DNA of 64,000 nt from Paenibacillus hunanensis (GTDB lineage Bacteria > Bacillota > Bacilli > Paenibacillales > Paenibacillaceae). The notes under the pieces were generated by a model. It saw nothing but the letters and a program-made list of their open reading frames with translations, ran no database searches and had not been told where the DNA came from. The DNA lies in the NCBI RefSeq assembly GCF_014645615.1, contig NZ_BMMB01000006.1, positions 372,001-436,000 on the forward strand, read 5' to 3'. Of the stretch, positions 17,245 to 25,653 are shown piece after piece (the first letter of the stretch is position 1; each line of letters begins with the position of its first letter). The translations under genes were made by a program, and so were the position numbers.

Positions 17245-17280
17245 AGGTGGTGGAAAGTGGTGCAAAGTGGGGAACGATGG
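17245..17280 (+). promoter_or_regulatory. MraZ operator: four direct repeats with 10-bp period
   Basis: AGGTGG (17245-17250), AAGTGG (17255-17260), AAGTGG (17265-17270) and CGATGG (17275-17280) follow each other at exactly 10-base steps between the -10 box and the mraZ start. MraZ is known to bind arrays of G-rich direct repeats with 10-bp spacing upstream of its own gene (TGGGN-type in E. coli, AAAGTG-type in Mycoplasma). The match is to the AAAGTG form for the two middle repeats. Confidence 0.8.
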
Positions 17281-17300
17281 GTAAAAGGAGTGAGCCGCCA

Positions 17301-17738
17301 ATGTTCATGGGAGAATTTCAGCATAACATTGACGACAAAGGTCGGATTATCATCCCGGCTAAATTCCGTGATTTACTCGGTTCATCGTTCGTAATTACCC
17401 GAGGACTGGACCACTGTCTTTTCGTCTATCCAATGGAGGAGTGGTCTCTATTGGAACAAAAGCTCAAATCGCTTCCGCTCATGAAAGCGGATGCCCGCGC
17501 GTTTACCCGATTTTTCTTTTCCGGTGCAACAGAAGGCGAATGGGATAAGCAGGGTAGGGTGAATGTGCCCGTTAACCTGCGCCAATATGCCAGTCTGGAT
17601 AAAGAATGTATTATCATCGGAGTATCAAGCAGGGTAGAGATATGGAGCCGCTCCGTTTGGGAGCAATATTATAACGAATCAGAACAATCATTTAACGAAA
17701 TTGCTGAGAAGCTGGTTGATTTTGATCTTGATCTGTAA
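17301..17738 (+). CDS. mraZ: Transcriptional regulator MraZ
   Basis: 145-residue MraZ, an AbrB-fold DNA-binding protein that represses the dcw operon in studied bacteria. It has two related halves: GEFQHNIDDKGRIIIPAKFRD near the N-terminus and EGEWDKQGRVNVPVNLRQYA in the second half; DxKGR and DxQGR are the double motif of the family. The start at 17301 is chosen because it gives the usual MFMGEF opening and has GGAG 10 bases upstream; a longer frame from 17247 would translate through the operator. First gene of the dcw cluster, 21 bases before rsmH. Confidence 0.95.
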   Translation: MFMGEFQHNIDDKGRIIIPAKFRDLLGSSFVITRGLDHCLFVYPMEEWSLLEQKLKSLPLMKADARAFTRFFFSGATEGEWDKQGRVNVPVNLRQYASLDKECIIIGVSSRVEIWSRSVWEQYYNESEQSFNEIAEKLVDFDLDL

Positions 17739-17759
17739 TCGTCTAGGAGGTTTAACAAC

Positions 17760-18728
17760 TTGTTTCATCACATCACTGTATTAAAAGAAGAAGCGACAAA
17801 TGCACTGGAAATCAAGTCTGATGGCATTTATGTCGACTGTACGCTCGGGGGAGCGGGGCACAGCTCAGTTATTGCAGCTGCCCTGGGAGCAGGCGGCAGA
17901 CTAATTGCATTTGATCAGGACGATACGGCCTTACGCAATGCTGAACATGTACTTGCGCCTTATAAAGACCGTGTGACCTTGATCAAGAGCAATTTCCGTC
18001 ATCTAGAGGAGAAGCTTTTGGAAGCGGGAGTTCCGACGGAAGACGGAGTTCCGCAGGTCGATGGCATCCTGTTTGATCTTGGCGTTTCTTCACCTCAATT
18101 TGACGATGCCGAGAGGGGATTCAGTTACAATCACGATGCCAAACTGGACATGCGGATGGATCAATCCATCGAATTGACAGCACGCACGATTGTGAACACA
18201 TGGCCCGAAGAAGAAATCGCCCGCATCTTATATCGATATGGGGAAGAGAAGTTCTCGAAGCGCATCGCTTCTGTCATTGGCAAGCAGCGTGCCATCGCAC
18301 CGATCGAAACGACCGGGGAGCTGGCGGAGCTAGTCAAGGAAGGTATACCAGCAGCCGCGCGTAGAACGGGCGGTCATCCAGCGAAGCGTAGCTTCCAGGC
18401 ACTGCGTATTGCGGTCAATGATGAATTGGGAGCCTTTGAAGATGCATTGCATCAATCTGTACGTTGTCTTGCACCAGGCGGACGAGTGTCTGTCATTACG
18501 TTCCACTCGTTAGAGGATCGTTTGTGTAAGCAAATATTAGCTGAGTATCTGGAAAAGAATGTAGCACCACCCGGATTTCCCGTTTATGTGAGTAATGGCG
18601 GCGTGCTAAAGCTTGTGAATCGCAAGCCGTTGCTTCCGTCCGATGAAGAGGTCACAACAAACAAGCGCGCAAGATCAGCCAAATTGCGAGTCGCGGAAAA
18701 GGTGGACAAAAACCAACAAATTCAATAG
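17760..18728 (+). CDS. rsmH: 16S rRNA (cytosine-1402-N4)-methyltransferase
   Basis: 322-residue RsmH (MraW), which methylates C1402 of 16S rRNA with S-adenosylmethionine. It shows the SAM-binding motif YVDCTLGGAGHS, IAFDQDDTAL, GILFDLGVSSPQFD, ERGFSYNHDAKLDMRMD and the C-terminal VITFHSLEDRLCK. It uses a TTG start at 17760, ten bases after AGGAGG (17745-17750). Usual second gene of the dcw cluster; ftsL follows after 16 bases. Confidence 0.95.
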   Translation: MFHHITVLKEEATNALEIKSDGIYVDCTLGGAGHSSVIAAALGAGGRLIAFDQDDTALRNAEHVLAPYKDRVTLIKSNFRHLEEKLLEAGVPTEDGVPQVDGILFDLGVSSPQFDDAERGFSYNHDAKLDMRMDQSIELTARTIVNTWPEEEIARILYRYGEEKFSKRIASVIGKQRAIAPIETTGELAELVKEGIPAAARRTGGHPAKRSFQALRIAVNDELGAFEDALHQSVRCLAPGGRVSVITFHSLEDRLCKQILAEYLEKNVAPPGFPVYVSNGGVLKLVNRKPLLPSDEEVTTNKRARSAKLRVAEKVDKNQQIQ

Positions 18729-18744
18729 GCAAGGAGACGGGATT

Positions 18745-19155
18745 ATGGCTTATACGAGAGGAAATCTGGCCGTTCAGGAAAAACCGGCTGACAAGGTTGT
18801 CCGAAAGTATCGGCAGACGACGAAGGTTGTTGTACGTCGTGCACAGCTTCCGGTGCAGGAAAAGATGCTTTATTTAGGAACGGTGCTATTTTGCATCGTA
18901 ATCGCTGGTATCGTGTTGTGGCGCTATGCTTACATCTATGAAGTCAATAAAAACATACAGAATATGGCAAGTACCACGGCCACACTACAGAAGCAGATTA
19001 CGCAAAACGATCTGCGCAAGCATCTGCTTGAAAATGAAGTGGTGGAGCGCGCAACCGCGCTGGGGTACATACAGCCTGTGGACACTGATCCAATTCAGGT
19101 ATCCCGTCAAAAGGGAACATCAACCTCGTCAACCGGCACTCAGGATAGCAAGTAA
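18745..19155 (+). CDS. ftsL: Cell division protein FtsL
   Basis: 136-residue small bitopic membrane protein: basic cytoplasmic N-terminus (about 50 residues), one membrane helix (MLYLGTVLFCIVIAGIVLW), then an extracytoplasmic leucine-zipper-like coiled coil (about residues 75-115). This layout and position between rsmH and a class B PBP identify FtsL, which forms the divisome FtsL-DivIC-DivIB subcomplex. The ATG at 18745 is behind AAGGAG; a longer frame overlapping rsmH has no site. The C-terminal tail is rich in Ser and Thr. Confidence 0.85.
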   Translation: MAYTRGNLAVQEKPADKVVRKYRQTTKVVVRRAQLPVQEKMLYLGTVLFCIVIAGIVLWRYAYIYEVNKNIQNMASTTATLQKQITQNDLRKHLLENEVVERATALGYIQPVDTDPIQVSRQKGTSTSSTGTQDSK

Positions 19156-19166
19156 AGCGAGGGATA

Positions 19167-21617
19167 ATGGCAGTGAATAAAAGAATACGACTTCGCACTT
19201 TGTTCGTAGGAGGGTGCATCGCCCTCTTTTTTGTTGTCCTTGTGATGCGCGTCTTCTGGCTTCAGGTCGTTCAAGGCTCGGAGTGGCATGAGCGTGCAGT
19301 CGAAAATTGGACAACCGATAATGTGATCAAAGCCAAACGGGGTACGATCACAGACCGGAATGGTAATGAGCTGGCGATTGATGCGCCAGCTTATAATGTT
19401 GTGTTGAATCCGAAAGTTATCGCTGAGCTGAATGTAAAGGATGATATTGTCAGCGGTCTGCATACGATCCTTGGCACCGATGAGAGCGAGCTTCAGAAGC
19501 AGGCGACGTCTGTGGATGATAAAGGTCAGCTTCGCATCTGGCGCGAACTTAACAAAGGTGGACGTCAAATTCCGCAAAATAAAGCGGATGAAGTCAATGC
19601 ATTAATTGCCAAGCTTAAAGAAAAGACAGGCAAGCGCTATGATGTAGGGTTATCGCTATCTGAGGATTCCAAGCGATATTATCCGAAAAACGAGCTTGCT
19701 TCCCATGTGCTCGGTTATACCGACAAGGAAGGCAAGGCAGTTGCTGGGATCGAAGCTTATTACGATCAGCAGCTTAGAGGGGTTAATGGTAAGATCTCGT
19801 ATGAGAAGGATCGTCAGGGTGATAAGCTGCCAAATTCGAATGATGTGTACACGCCTGTTAAAAATGGCGACAATTTGAAGCTTACGATTGATGAGACGAT
19901 CCAGTATTATACCGAGCAAGCGATGAAAGAAGCGTACAAGCAGCTGCAACCGAAAAGTATTACGGTCATTGCGGCTGATCCGAATACGATGAATATTCTA
20001 GCGATGGCGAATTTGCCGACCTTTGATCCGAATAAATACAATGAAGTGACAACAGAGGACTATGGCGAGTTTACCAACCTGGGCATCAAGGCAATCTACG
20101 AACCAGGTTCAACCTTCAAAATTGTCACTCTATCAGGTGCAGTGCAGGAAAATCTGTTCAATCCCGAAGCCACCTACCAATCCGGTACGATTCGTGTGGG
20201 CAGTACAACACTGCATGATATTAACCGTGTGGGCTGGGGACCGATTACGTATTTGGAAGGCTTGAAGCGCTCTAGTAACGTAGCTTTCGTTAAGCTCGGC
20301 TATGAGATGCTGGGAGCAGAGCGATTGCGTAAATATATTGATGCGTTTGGATTTGGTGTAAAAACAGGAATCGATCTGCCAGGTGAAGTATCTGGTGCGA
20401 TTACATTCCGTCCAAATATTAAGACCGAGGTAGCCACAGCTGCGTATGGTCATGGACGCGTGCAGGTTACACCTTTACAGCAGCTTTCCGCAGTAGCGGC
20501 TGTTGCGAATGGTGGGAAACTACTAACTCCGCATGTCGTGCAATCCATCACTGACCCGAATACAGGGGTCACAACCGATACACCCGTTCATGAGATTCGT
20601 CAGGCGATTACTCCAGAAGTGTCTGCCAAGGTACGTGGTTATCTGGAGCAGGTTGTATCGGACCAGCAGATTGGTACGGGTCGCCATGCTTATATCGAGG
20701 GCTATCGTGTTGCAGGTAAAACCGGTACTGCCGTAAAGGTTAAAACGGATGGCTCTGGACAGTATGACTATACAAAGCAAGTCGTATCGTTTATCGGCTT
20801 TGCGCCAGCCAATGATCCGAAAATTGCCATGATTGTTGTTGTTGACCAGCCGTCTAACTCCAAGCTTGGTGGTGGTACCGCAGCAGCGCCAATTTTCAAA
20901 CAAATCGTTAGCCAGGCTCTGCCTTATATGGGTGTACCAAAGGTGAGCGAGGATGATAGTAGCAAGGCTAAAACAACTGTACAGCAGACACAGGCGATCT
21001 ATACAGCACCTGTATTAACAGGCAAGCCGCTGGATCAAGCCAAGAAAAATCTGCTGGCAAAAGGCATTTCGTATAAAGTGGTCGGCTCTGGCAACAAGGT
21101 CGTGAAGCAATATCCGGCAGCAGGGGCAACGATGGGAAGCGGACAAAGCATTTACTTGATGACTGAAGAGCCTACTCAAATGGCTATTCCAGATCTGAAG
21201 GGTGAGTCGCTACGCGATGCGCTTGAAATCTTGAACTTGATGAAGGTAGAGGTGACGACGACAGGCGAAGGCTATGTGGCGGCTCAGGTGGAATCCGAAT
21301 CAGGAGGTCGCCGTTCCATTACATTGACGTTGAAGTCAGCAAAGGCTACCATTACGGGTGTAGACGATGAGGATGAAAGCCAGTCCTCCGATCAGAAGAC
21401 AGATGATGCGACCAAGGGTGATACAGATCAGGATAAGGCTAATCATTCGTCCGATGCCAAATCGACGGATACGAAAACCGATGAAGGTTCATCCGGCAGT
21501 AGTCAGAACGAATCCCAGTCGGACTCGGAAGCCACATCTGGTAGCTCATCTGATACAGGTTCTGGCTCCAAACCAGCTTTGAATATTCCGGAGCCGGAAG
21601 GTGCACCAACGAACTAA
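19167..21617 (+). CDS. pbpB: Class B penicillin-binding protein with PASTA domains (PBP2B-type)
   Basis: 816-residue septal transpeptidase. Membrane anchor at about residues 11-30, dimerisation domain with RGTITDRNGNELA, and a transpeptidase domain with the catalytic STFK at 315-318 (active Ser 315), SSN at 369-371 and KTGT at 518-521. Two PASTA repeats follow (about 615-725), then a tail of about 80 residues dominated by Asp, Ser, Thr and Lys. Two PASTA domains favour PBP2B over SpoVD, which normally has one. In sporulating relatives this gene is followed by spoVD; here murE follows directly. A hairpin lies behind it. Confidence 0.92.
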   Translation: MAVNKRIRLRTLFVGGCIALFFVVLVMRVFWLQVVQGSEWHERAVENWTTDNVIKAKRGTITDRNGNELAIDAPAYNVVLNPKVIAELNVKDDIVSGLHTILGTDESELQKQATSVDDKGQLRIWRELNKGGRQIPQNKADEVNALIAKLKEKTGKRYDVGLSLSEDSKRYYPKNELASHVLGYTDKEGKAVAGIEAYYDQQLRGVNGKISYEKDRQGDKLPNSNDVYTPVKNGDNLKLTIDETIQYYTEQAMKEAYKQLQPKSITVIAADPNTMNILAMANLPTFDPNKYNEVTTEDYGEFTNLGIKAIYEPGSTFKIVTLSGAVQENLFNPEATYQSGTIRVGSTTLHDINRVGWGPITYLEGLKRSSNVAFVKLGYEMLGAERLRKYIDAFGFGVKTGIDLPGEVSGAITFRPNIKTEVATAAYGHGRVQVTPLQQLSAVAAVANGGKLLTPHVVQSITDPNTGVTTDTPVHEIRQAITPEVSAKVRGYLEQVVSDQQIGTGRHAYIEGYRVAGKTGTAVKVKTDGSGQYDYTKQVVSFIGFAPANDPKIAMIVVVDQPSNSKLGGGTAAAPIFKQIVSQALPYMGVPKVSEDDSSKAKTTVQQTQAIYTAPVLTGKPLDQAKKNLLAKGISYKVVGSGNKVVKQYPAAGATMGSGQSIYLMTEEPTQMAIPDLKGESLRDALEILNLMKVEVTTTGEGYVAAQVESESGGRRSITLTLKSAKATITGVDDEDESQSSDQKTDDATKGDTDQDKANHSSDAKSTDTKTDEGSSGSSQNESQSDSEATSGSSSDTGSGSKPALNIPEPEGAPTN

Positions 21618-21696
21618 TGTATGGGTAAGACAGGATCAGGTGATATTTTGCCCGATACAAGGGTGTGAAGGCATCATATACATTTGATTGATGATA

Positions 21697-21754
21697 ACCC
21701 GGCAGAATCAGTCATCACAGGAATGTCTCCTGAATGGCTTGAGTTTTGCCGGGT
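21697..21754 (+). terminator. Hairpin between pbpB and murE, weak terminator
   Basis: ACCCGGCA (21697-21704) pairs with TGCCGGGT (21747-21754), with extra flanking pairs; the run after it is only mildly T-rich. Probably partial termination or mRNA processing. It sits where spoVD would be expected. Confidence 0.4.
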
Positions 21755-21786
21755 ATCGTTATTAATTTTGGAAAAGAGGAATGAAT

Positions 21787-23271
21787 ATGCTGTTATCGGA
21801 GGCGTCCAAGCTGTTGATAACGTCCCGGATTCAAGGTGATCCGGCAACACAATTTTCCGGAATGGAGGTGGATTCGCGAGAAGTTCAGCCGGGTGATTTG
21901 TTTATTTGCTTGCCCGGGTTGACAGTAGATGGTCATGATTTTGCAGCACAGGCGATTGATAAAGGGGCCTGTGCACTCGTCGTTGAACGAGAGCTGCCTA
22001 TTGAGGTGCCTCAATTGATCGTGTCTAGCTGTCGTCATGCGATGGCTGTTCTGGGAGATGCCTTTTATCAGCATCCGAGTCGTAGACTGCGAATGATCGG
22101 AATTACAGGAACAAACGGTAAGACCACAACTTCTTATCTGATTGAGCGTATTATGAATGACCATGGTGTGAATACCGGTCTGATCGGTACGATCGAGATG
22201 CGTTATAACGGTCAGGCTGTACCTATGCCGCGTACGACTCCAGAGGCATTGCTATTACAGCGTATGCTGGGGCAAATGGCTGATTCGGGCGTAGAAGCCT
22301 GCGTGATGGAGGTATCGTCACATGCGCTGGAGCAAGGACGTGTGAAGGGGACAGATTATCGCACAGCTATTTTTACGAACATTAGTCAGGATCATCTGGA
22401 TTACCATAATACGATGGCAGACTATATTGCCGCTAAAGGGTTGTTTTTCAGCCGACTTGGCAACAACTATGCAGAACCAGAGCAGCGCAAATATGCTGTT
22501 CTCAACATAGATGATCCAGCTTCTGATTATTATCGCCGCATTACAGCTGCTGACGTTATTACATATGGAGTCGAACAGCCGGCGGATGTACGTGCAACCC
22601 ATATTCGTATTACCTCAACTGGAACCAGCTTCCATCTGACCACCTTCCGTGGAGAAACGGATGTGACGCTGAAGATGGTGGGTACATTCAATGTATACAA
22701 TGCGCTAGCTGCGATTACAGCAGCTTTGATCGAAAATGTACCGCTGGAGCATATCCGTCAGAGTCTGGAAAATATCCCGGGTGTAGACGGACGGGTAGAG
22801 CTAGTTGATGCAGGACAGCCCTTTGCTGTCATTGTAGACTATGCACATACCCCGGATGGCTTGGATAATGTATTATCTACGATCAAGGAGTTTGCTGAGC
22901 AGCGCATTCTAACTGTATTTGGCTGTGGTGGCGATCGAGATCGCACGAAGCGTCCACTGATGGGCAAGGTTGCCGCGAAGTACAGTGATTATACCTTTAT
23001 CACATCCGATAATCCGCGCACGGAAGATCCTGAATTTATTCTCACCGAAATTGAAGCAGGGCTCAAAGAAGATCGTATTGAGACTGACCGCTATGAGCTG
23101 ATTGTAGATCGCCGTACCGCAATTCAAAAAGCGGTTGAAATGGCGCAGCCAGGCGATGTACTATTGATTGCGGGCAAAGGCCATGAAACGTATCAGGTCA
23201 TCGGGAAAGAAACGATTGATTTTGATGATAGGCTGGTAGCCAAAGAAGCGATAAGGGGTCTTTTGAAGTGA
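21787..23271 (+). CDS. murE: UDP-N-acetylmuramoyl-L-alanyl-D-glutamate--2,6-diaminopimelate ligase
   Basis: 494-residue Mur ligase that adds meso-diaminopimelate to UDP-MurNAc-dipeptide in the cytoplasm, using ATP. Motifs: ATP loop GITGTNGKTTTSYL near residue 110, VMEVSSHAL, and the DNPR box in TSDNPRTEDPEF, which selects meso-DAP over lysine. Two in-frame ATGs are possible; 21787 is preferred because GAGGA ends at 21780, six bases upstream, whereas the ATG at 21781 would touch the ribosome site. The stop overlaps the murF start. Confidence 0.94.
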   Translation: MLLSEASKLLITSRIQGDPATQFSGMEVDSREVQPGDLFICLPGLTVDGHDFAAQAIDKGACALVVERELPIEVPQLIVSSCRHAMAVLGDAFYQHPSRRLRMIGITGTNGKTTTSYLIERIMNDHGVNTGLIGTIEMRYNGQAVPMPRTTPEALLLQRMLGQMADSGVEACVMEVSSHALEQGRVKGTDYRTAIFTNISQDHLDYHNTMADYIAAKGLFFSRLGNNYAEPEQRKYAVLNIDDPASDYYRRITAADVITYGVEQPADVRATHIRITSTGTSFHLTTFRGETDVTLKMVGTFNVYNALAAITAALIENVPLEHIRQSLENIPGVDGRVELVDAGQPFAVIVDYAHTPDGLDNVLSTIKEFAEQRILTVFGCGGDRDRTKRPLMGKVAAKYSDYTFITSDNPRTEDPEFILTEIEAGLKEDRIETDRYELIVDRRTAIQKAVEMAQPGDVLLIAGKGHETYQVIGKETIDFDDRLVAKEAIRGLLK

Positions 23272-24677
23272 TAAAAATGACGATTGGGCGCATTGCAGAG
23301 ATGTGCGGCGGAAAGCTGAACGGAGCTGCCGAAGCGGTCTCCCACGGAGTAGTGATTGATTCACGTCAGGTGTACGAGAATTGCTTATTTATACCGATTA
23401 TTGGCGAACGCGTTGATGGTCATGATTTTGTAGCCGATGTGCTGTCCAAAGGAGCATCAGCTGCACTGTGGCAGCGTGATCGCGGCGAAGCGCCAGCAGG
23501 CAATATTATCGTTGTCGATGATACGCTCCAGGCATTACAGCAGCTCGCAAGTGCCTATCTGGAGCAAAGTGAGGCCAAGGTGATCGGTGTCACAGGCTCT
23601 AACGGTAAAACAACGACCAAGGATATGGTAGATGCACTACTCAGTCAGGCGTATCGTGTGCATAAAACACAGGGCAATTTTAACAGTCATATCGGATTGC
23701 CATTAACGATTCTAAGCATGCCAGAGCATACCGAAATGATCATTTTGGAAATGGGCATGCGTGGACGTGGTGAGATCGAGCTATTGTCTCATATTGCGCG
23801 TCCCCATGCTGCCATTATTACAAATATCGGTGAATCGCATCTGGAGCTACTCGGCACACGTGAAGAAATTGCACGTGCAAAGATGGAGATTGTTAGCGGT
23901 CTACGTCCAGATGGATTGTTTGTCTATCATGGCGATGAGCCACTGCTGCATATGCTATTAAACGAGCCAGAGCTACGTGCGCAATCCATGCAAAAGATTG
24001 CATTCGGTGTAAACGAATCGAATGATTGGCAGGTTACGGGTGTGATGTCACGTGGACGTTCCACGATATTTACAACAAATGTGCACGAGGATGAAGCGTG
24101 GACACTGCCGCTACCAGGATTGCATAATGTCACCAATGCACTCGCAGCGATGGCGATTGCGGTACATTATGGAGTCACACTCGAGCAGATTCGTACGGGC
24201 TTATCGGAGTTGAAGCTTAGCGGTATGCGTATTGAGCAGGTAGAGGGTGCAGGTGGTGTAACACTACTGAACGATGCCTACAATGCAAGCCCAAGCTCGA
24301 TGAAAGCAGCGCTGGATGTACTGGATGGGATGAAGGAGCATCGTCGTCGTATCGCTGTACTGGGTGATATGCTAGAACTGGGTACGGATGAGCAGGTATA
24401 TCACGAGCAAATGGGAGCGTATGCTGCTACTCGTGTTGATCTGTTATTCACTTACGGTGAACGTGGACGTTATATTGCAGACGCTGCGCGCGCACAAATG
24501 TCGCCAGAGCTTGTGTATGACTACACATCCAAGCCAGAGCTTATCTCTGCTCTGCTGGAGACGGTGCAGCAAGGAGACGTTGTGCTGTTCAAAGGGTCCC
24601 GAGGAATGAGACTGGAAGAAGTTTTACAGGCGCTGATGCCTGATTCAATAAGCAACGCAGAAGCGCTGGAGGAATAA
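23268..24677 (+). CDS. murF: UDP-N-acetylmuramoyl-tripeptide--D-alanyl-D-alanine ligase
   Basis: 469-residue MurF, which joins D-Ala-D-Ala to the UDP-MurNAc-tripeptide. ATP-binding GVTGSNGKTTTKDMV near residue 110, the NFNSHIGLPLTIL stretch, ILEMGMRGRGEI, and NDAYNASPSSMKAAL in the C-terminal part. A GTG at 23268 overlaps the murE stop (GTGA) and lies ten bases after AAGGGG, so translation is coupled. In B. subtilis murF is elsewhere (near ddl); location inside the dcw cluster is normal for Paenibacillus-like and most other bacteria. Confidence 0.94.
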   Translation: MIKMTIGRIAEMCGGKLNGAAEAVSHGVVIDSRQVYENCLFIPIIGERVDGHDFVADVLSKGASAALWQRDRGEAPAGNIIVVDDTLQALQQLASAYLEQSEAKVIGVTGSNGKTTTKDMVDALLSQAYRVHKTQGNFNSHIGLPLTILSMPEHTEMIILEMGMRGRGEIELLSHIARPHAAIITNIGESHLELLGTREEIARAKMEIVSGLRPDGLFVYHGDEPLLHMLLNEPELRAQSMQKIAFGVNESNDWQVTGVMSRGRSTIFTTNVHEDEAWTLPLPGLHNVTNALAAMAIAVHYGVTLEQIRTGLSELKLSGMRIEQVEGAGGVTLLNDAYNASPSSMKAALDVLDGMKEHRRRIAVLGDMLELGTDEQVYHEQMGAYAATRVDLLFTYGERGRYIADAARAQMSPELVYDYTSKPELISALLETVQQGDVVLFKGSRGMRLEEVLQALMPDSISNAEALEE

Positions 24678-24681
24678 CAAA

Positions 24682-25653
24682 ATGGATTTTCAATTATTAC
24701 TATTAGCGGCAGCCGCCTCATTTATTTTATCGATCATTGCGATGCCGATTCTGATTCCGGTGTTGCGTCGGATCAAGTTCGGACAACAGGTTCGTAACGA
24801 TGGGCCGCAAAGTCATTTGAAAAAAGCGGGAACGCCAACGATGGGCGGGATCGTCATCATTTTGGCGGCAACGGTTGTATTTATCAAATTTTCGGTCATA
24901 GATACGAATTTCTGGGTGCTGCTCACAGCAACGGTCGGTTTCGGATTGATCGGATTTTTGGACGATTATATCAAAATTGGACTTAAGCGTTCGCTAGGTC
25001 TGACAGCAAGACAAAAGCTAGTGGGACAATTGCTGTTCTCCGCCATTATCTGCTTCTTGTTGATCCATAAGGGACATAGCACAGCGCTGAGCATTCCAGG
25101 TATGGATGTTACCTTTGACTGGGGGCCATGGTTCTACTATCCATTCATCGTGGTGATGCTGCTGGCGATCAGTAATGCAGTTAACTTTACCGATGGGGTA
25201 GATGGTCTGCTATCTGGTGTGAGCGCAATCGCATTTGCAGCGTATGCTGTAATCGCGATTCAGATGTCTTCGCCAGCAGCGGCGGTATGTGCGGCGGCGA
25301 TGATTGGTGCTGTACTGGGCTTTCTCGTGTTCAATGCTCATCCAGCAAAGGTCTTCATGGGGGATATGGGTTCGCTTGGTATCGGCGGCGCGATTGGCGG
25401 TATCGCTATCGTAACGAAAAATGAACTGTTGTTCCTGATCATTGGTCTCGTATTTGTCATCGAGCTGCTATCCGTTGTGATACAGGTCGTATCGTACAAA
25501 ACACGTAATGGAAAGCGTGTCTTCAAGATGGCGCCGATTCACCATCACTTTGAACTATCCGGCTGGTCAGAGTGGCGCGTTGTAACGACATTCTGGGCAG
25601 TAAGCCTGATTCTGGCTGTGATCGGAATTTATATTAGCAAGGGGTTGTCGTAA
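24682..25653 (+). CDS. mraY: Phospho-N-acetylmuramoyl-pentapeptide-transferase
   Basis: 323-residue ten-helix membrane enzyme that moves phospho-MurNAc-pentapeptide to undecaprenyl phosphate, forming lipid I. Signature residues: GTPTMGG near the N-terminus, FLDDYIK (metal-binding Asp pair), NAVNFTDGVDGL, AHPAKVFMGDMGSL and the C-terminal MAPIHHHFE. Starts four bases after murF and its last base is shared with the murD start (TAATG). Confidence 0.95.
   Translation: MDFQLLLLAAAASFILSIIAMPILIPVLRRIKFGQQVRNDGPQSHLKKAGTPTMGGIVIILAATVVFIKFSVIDTNFWVLLTATVGFGLIGFLDDYIKIGLKRSLGLTARQKLVGQLLFSAIICFLLIHKGHSTALSIPGMDVTFDWGPWFYYPFIVVMLLAISNAVNFTDGVDGLLSGVSAIAFAAYAVIAIQMSSPAAAVCAAAMIGAVLGFLVFNAHPAKVFMGDMGSLGIGGAIGGIAIVTKNELLFLIIGLVFVIELLSVVIQVVSYKTRNGKRVFKMAPIHHHFELSGWSEWRVVTTFWAVSLILAVIGIYISKGLS

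Noticed and set aside
19167..21617. Sporulation-specific SpoVD as identity of the PBP
   Set aside because: It has two PASTA domains and is the only class B PBP beside ftsL, which fits the essential septal PBP2B; SpoVD usually has one PASTA domain.
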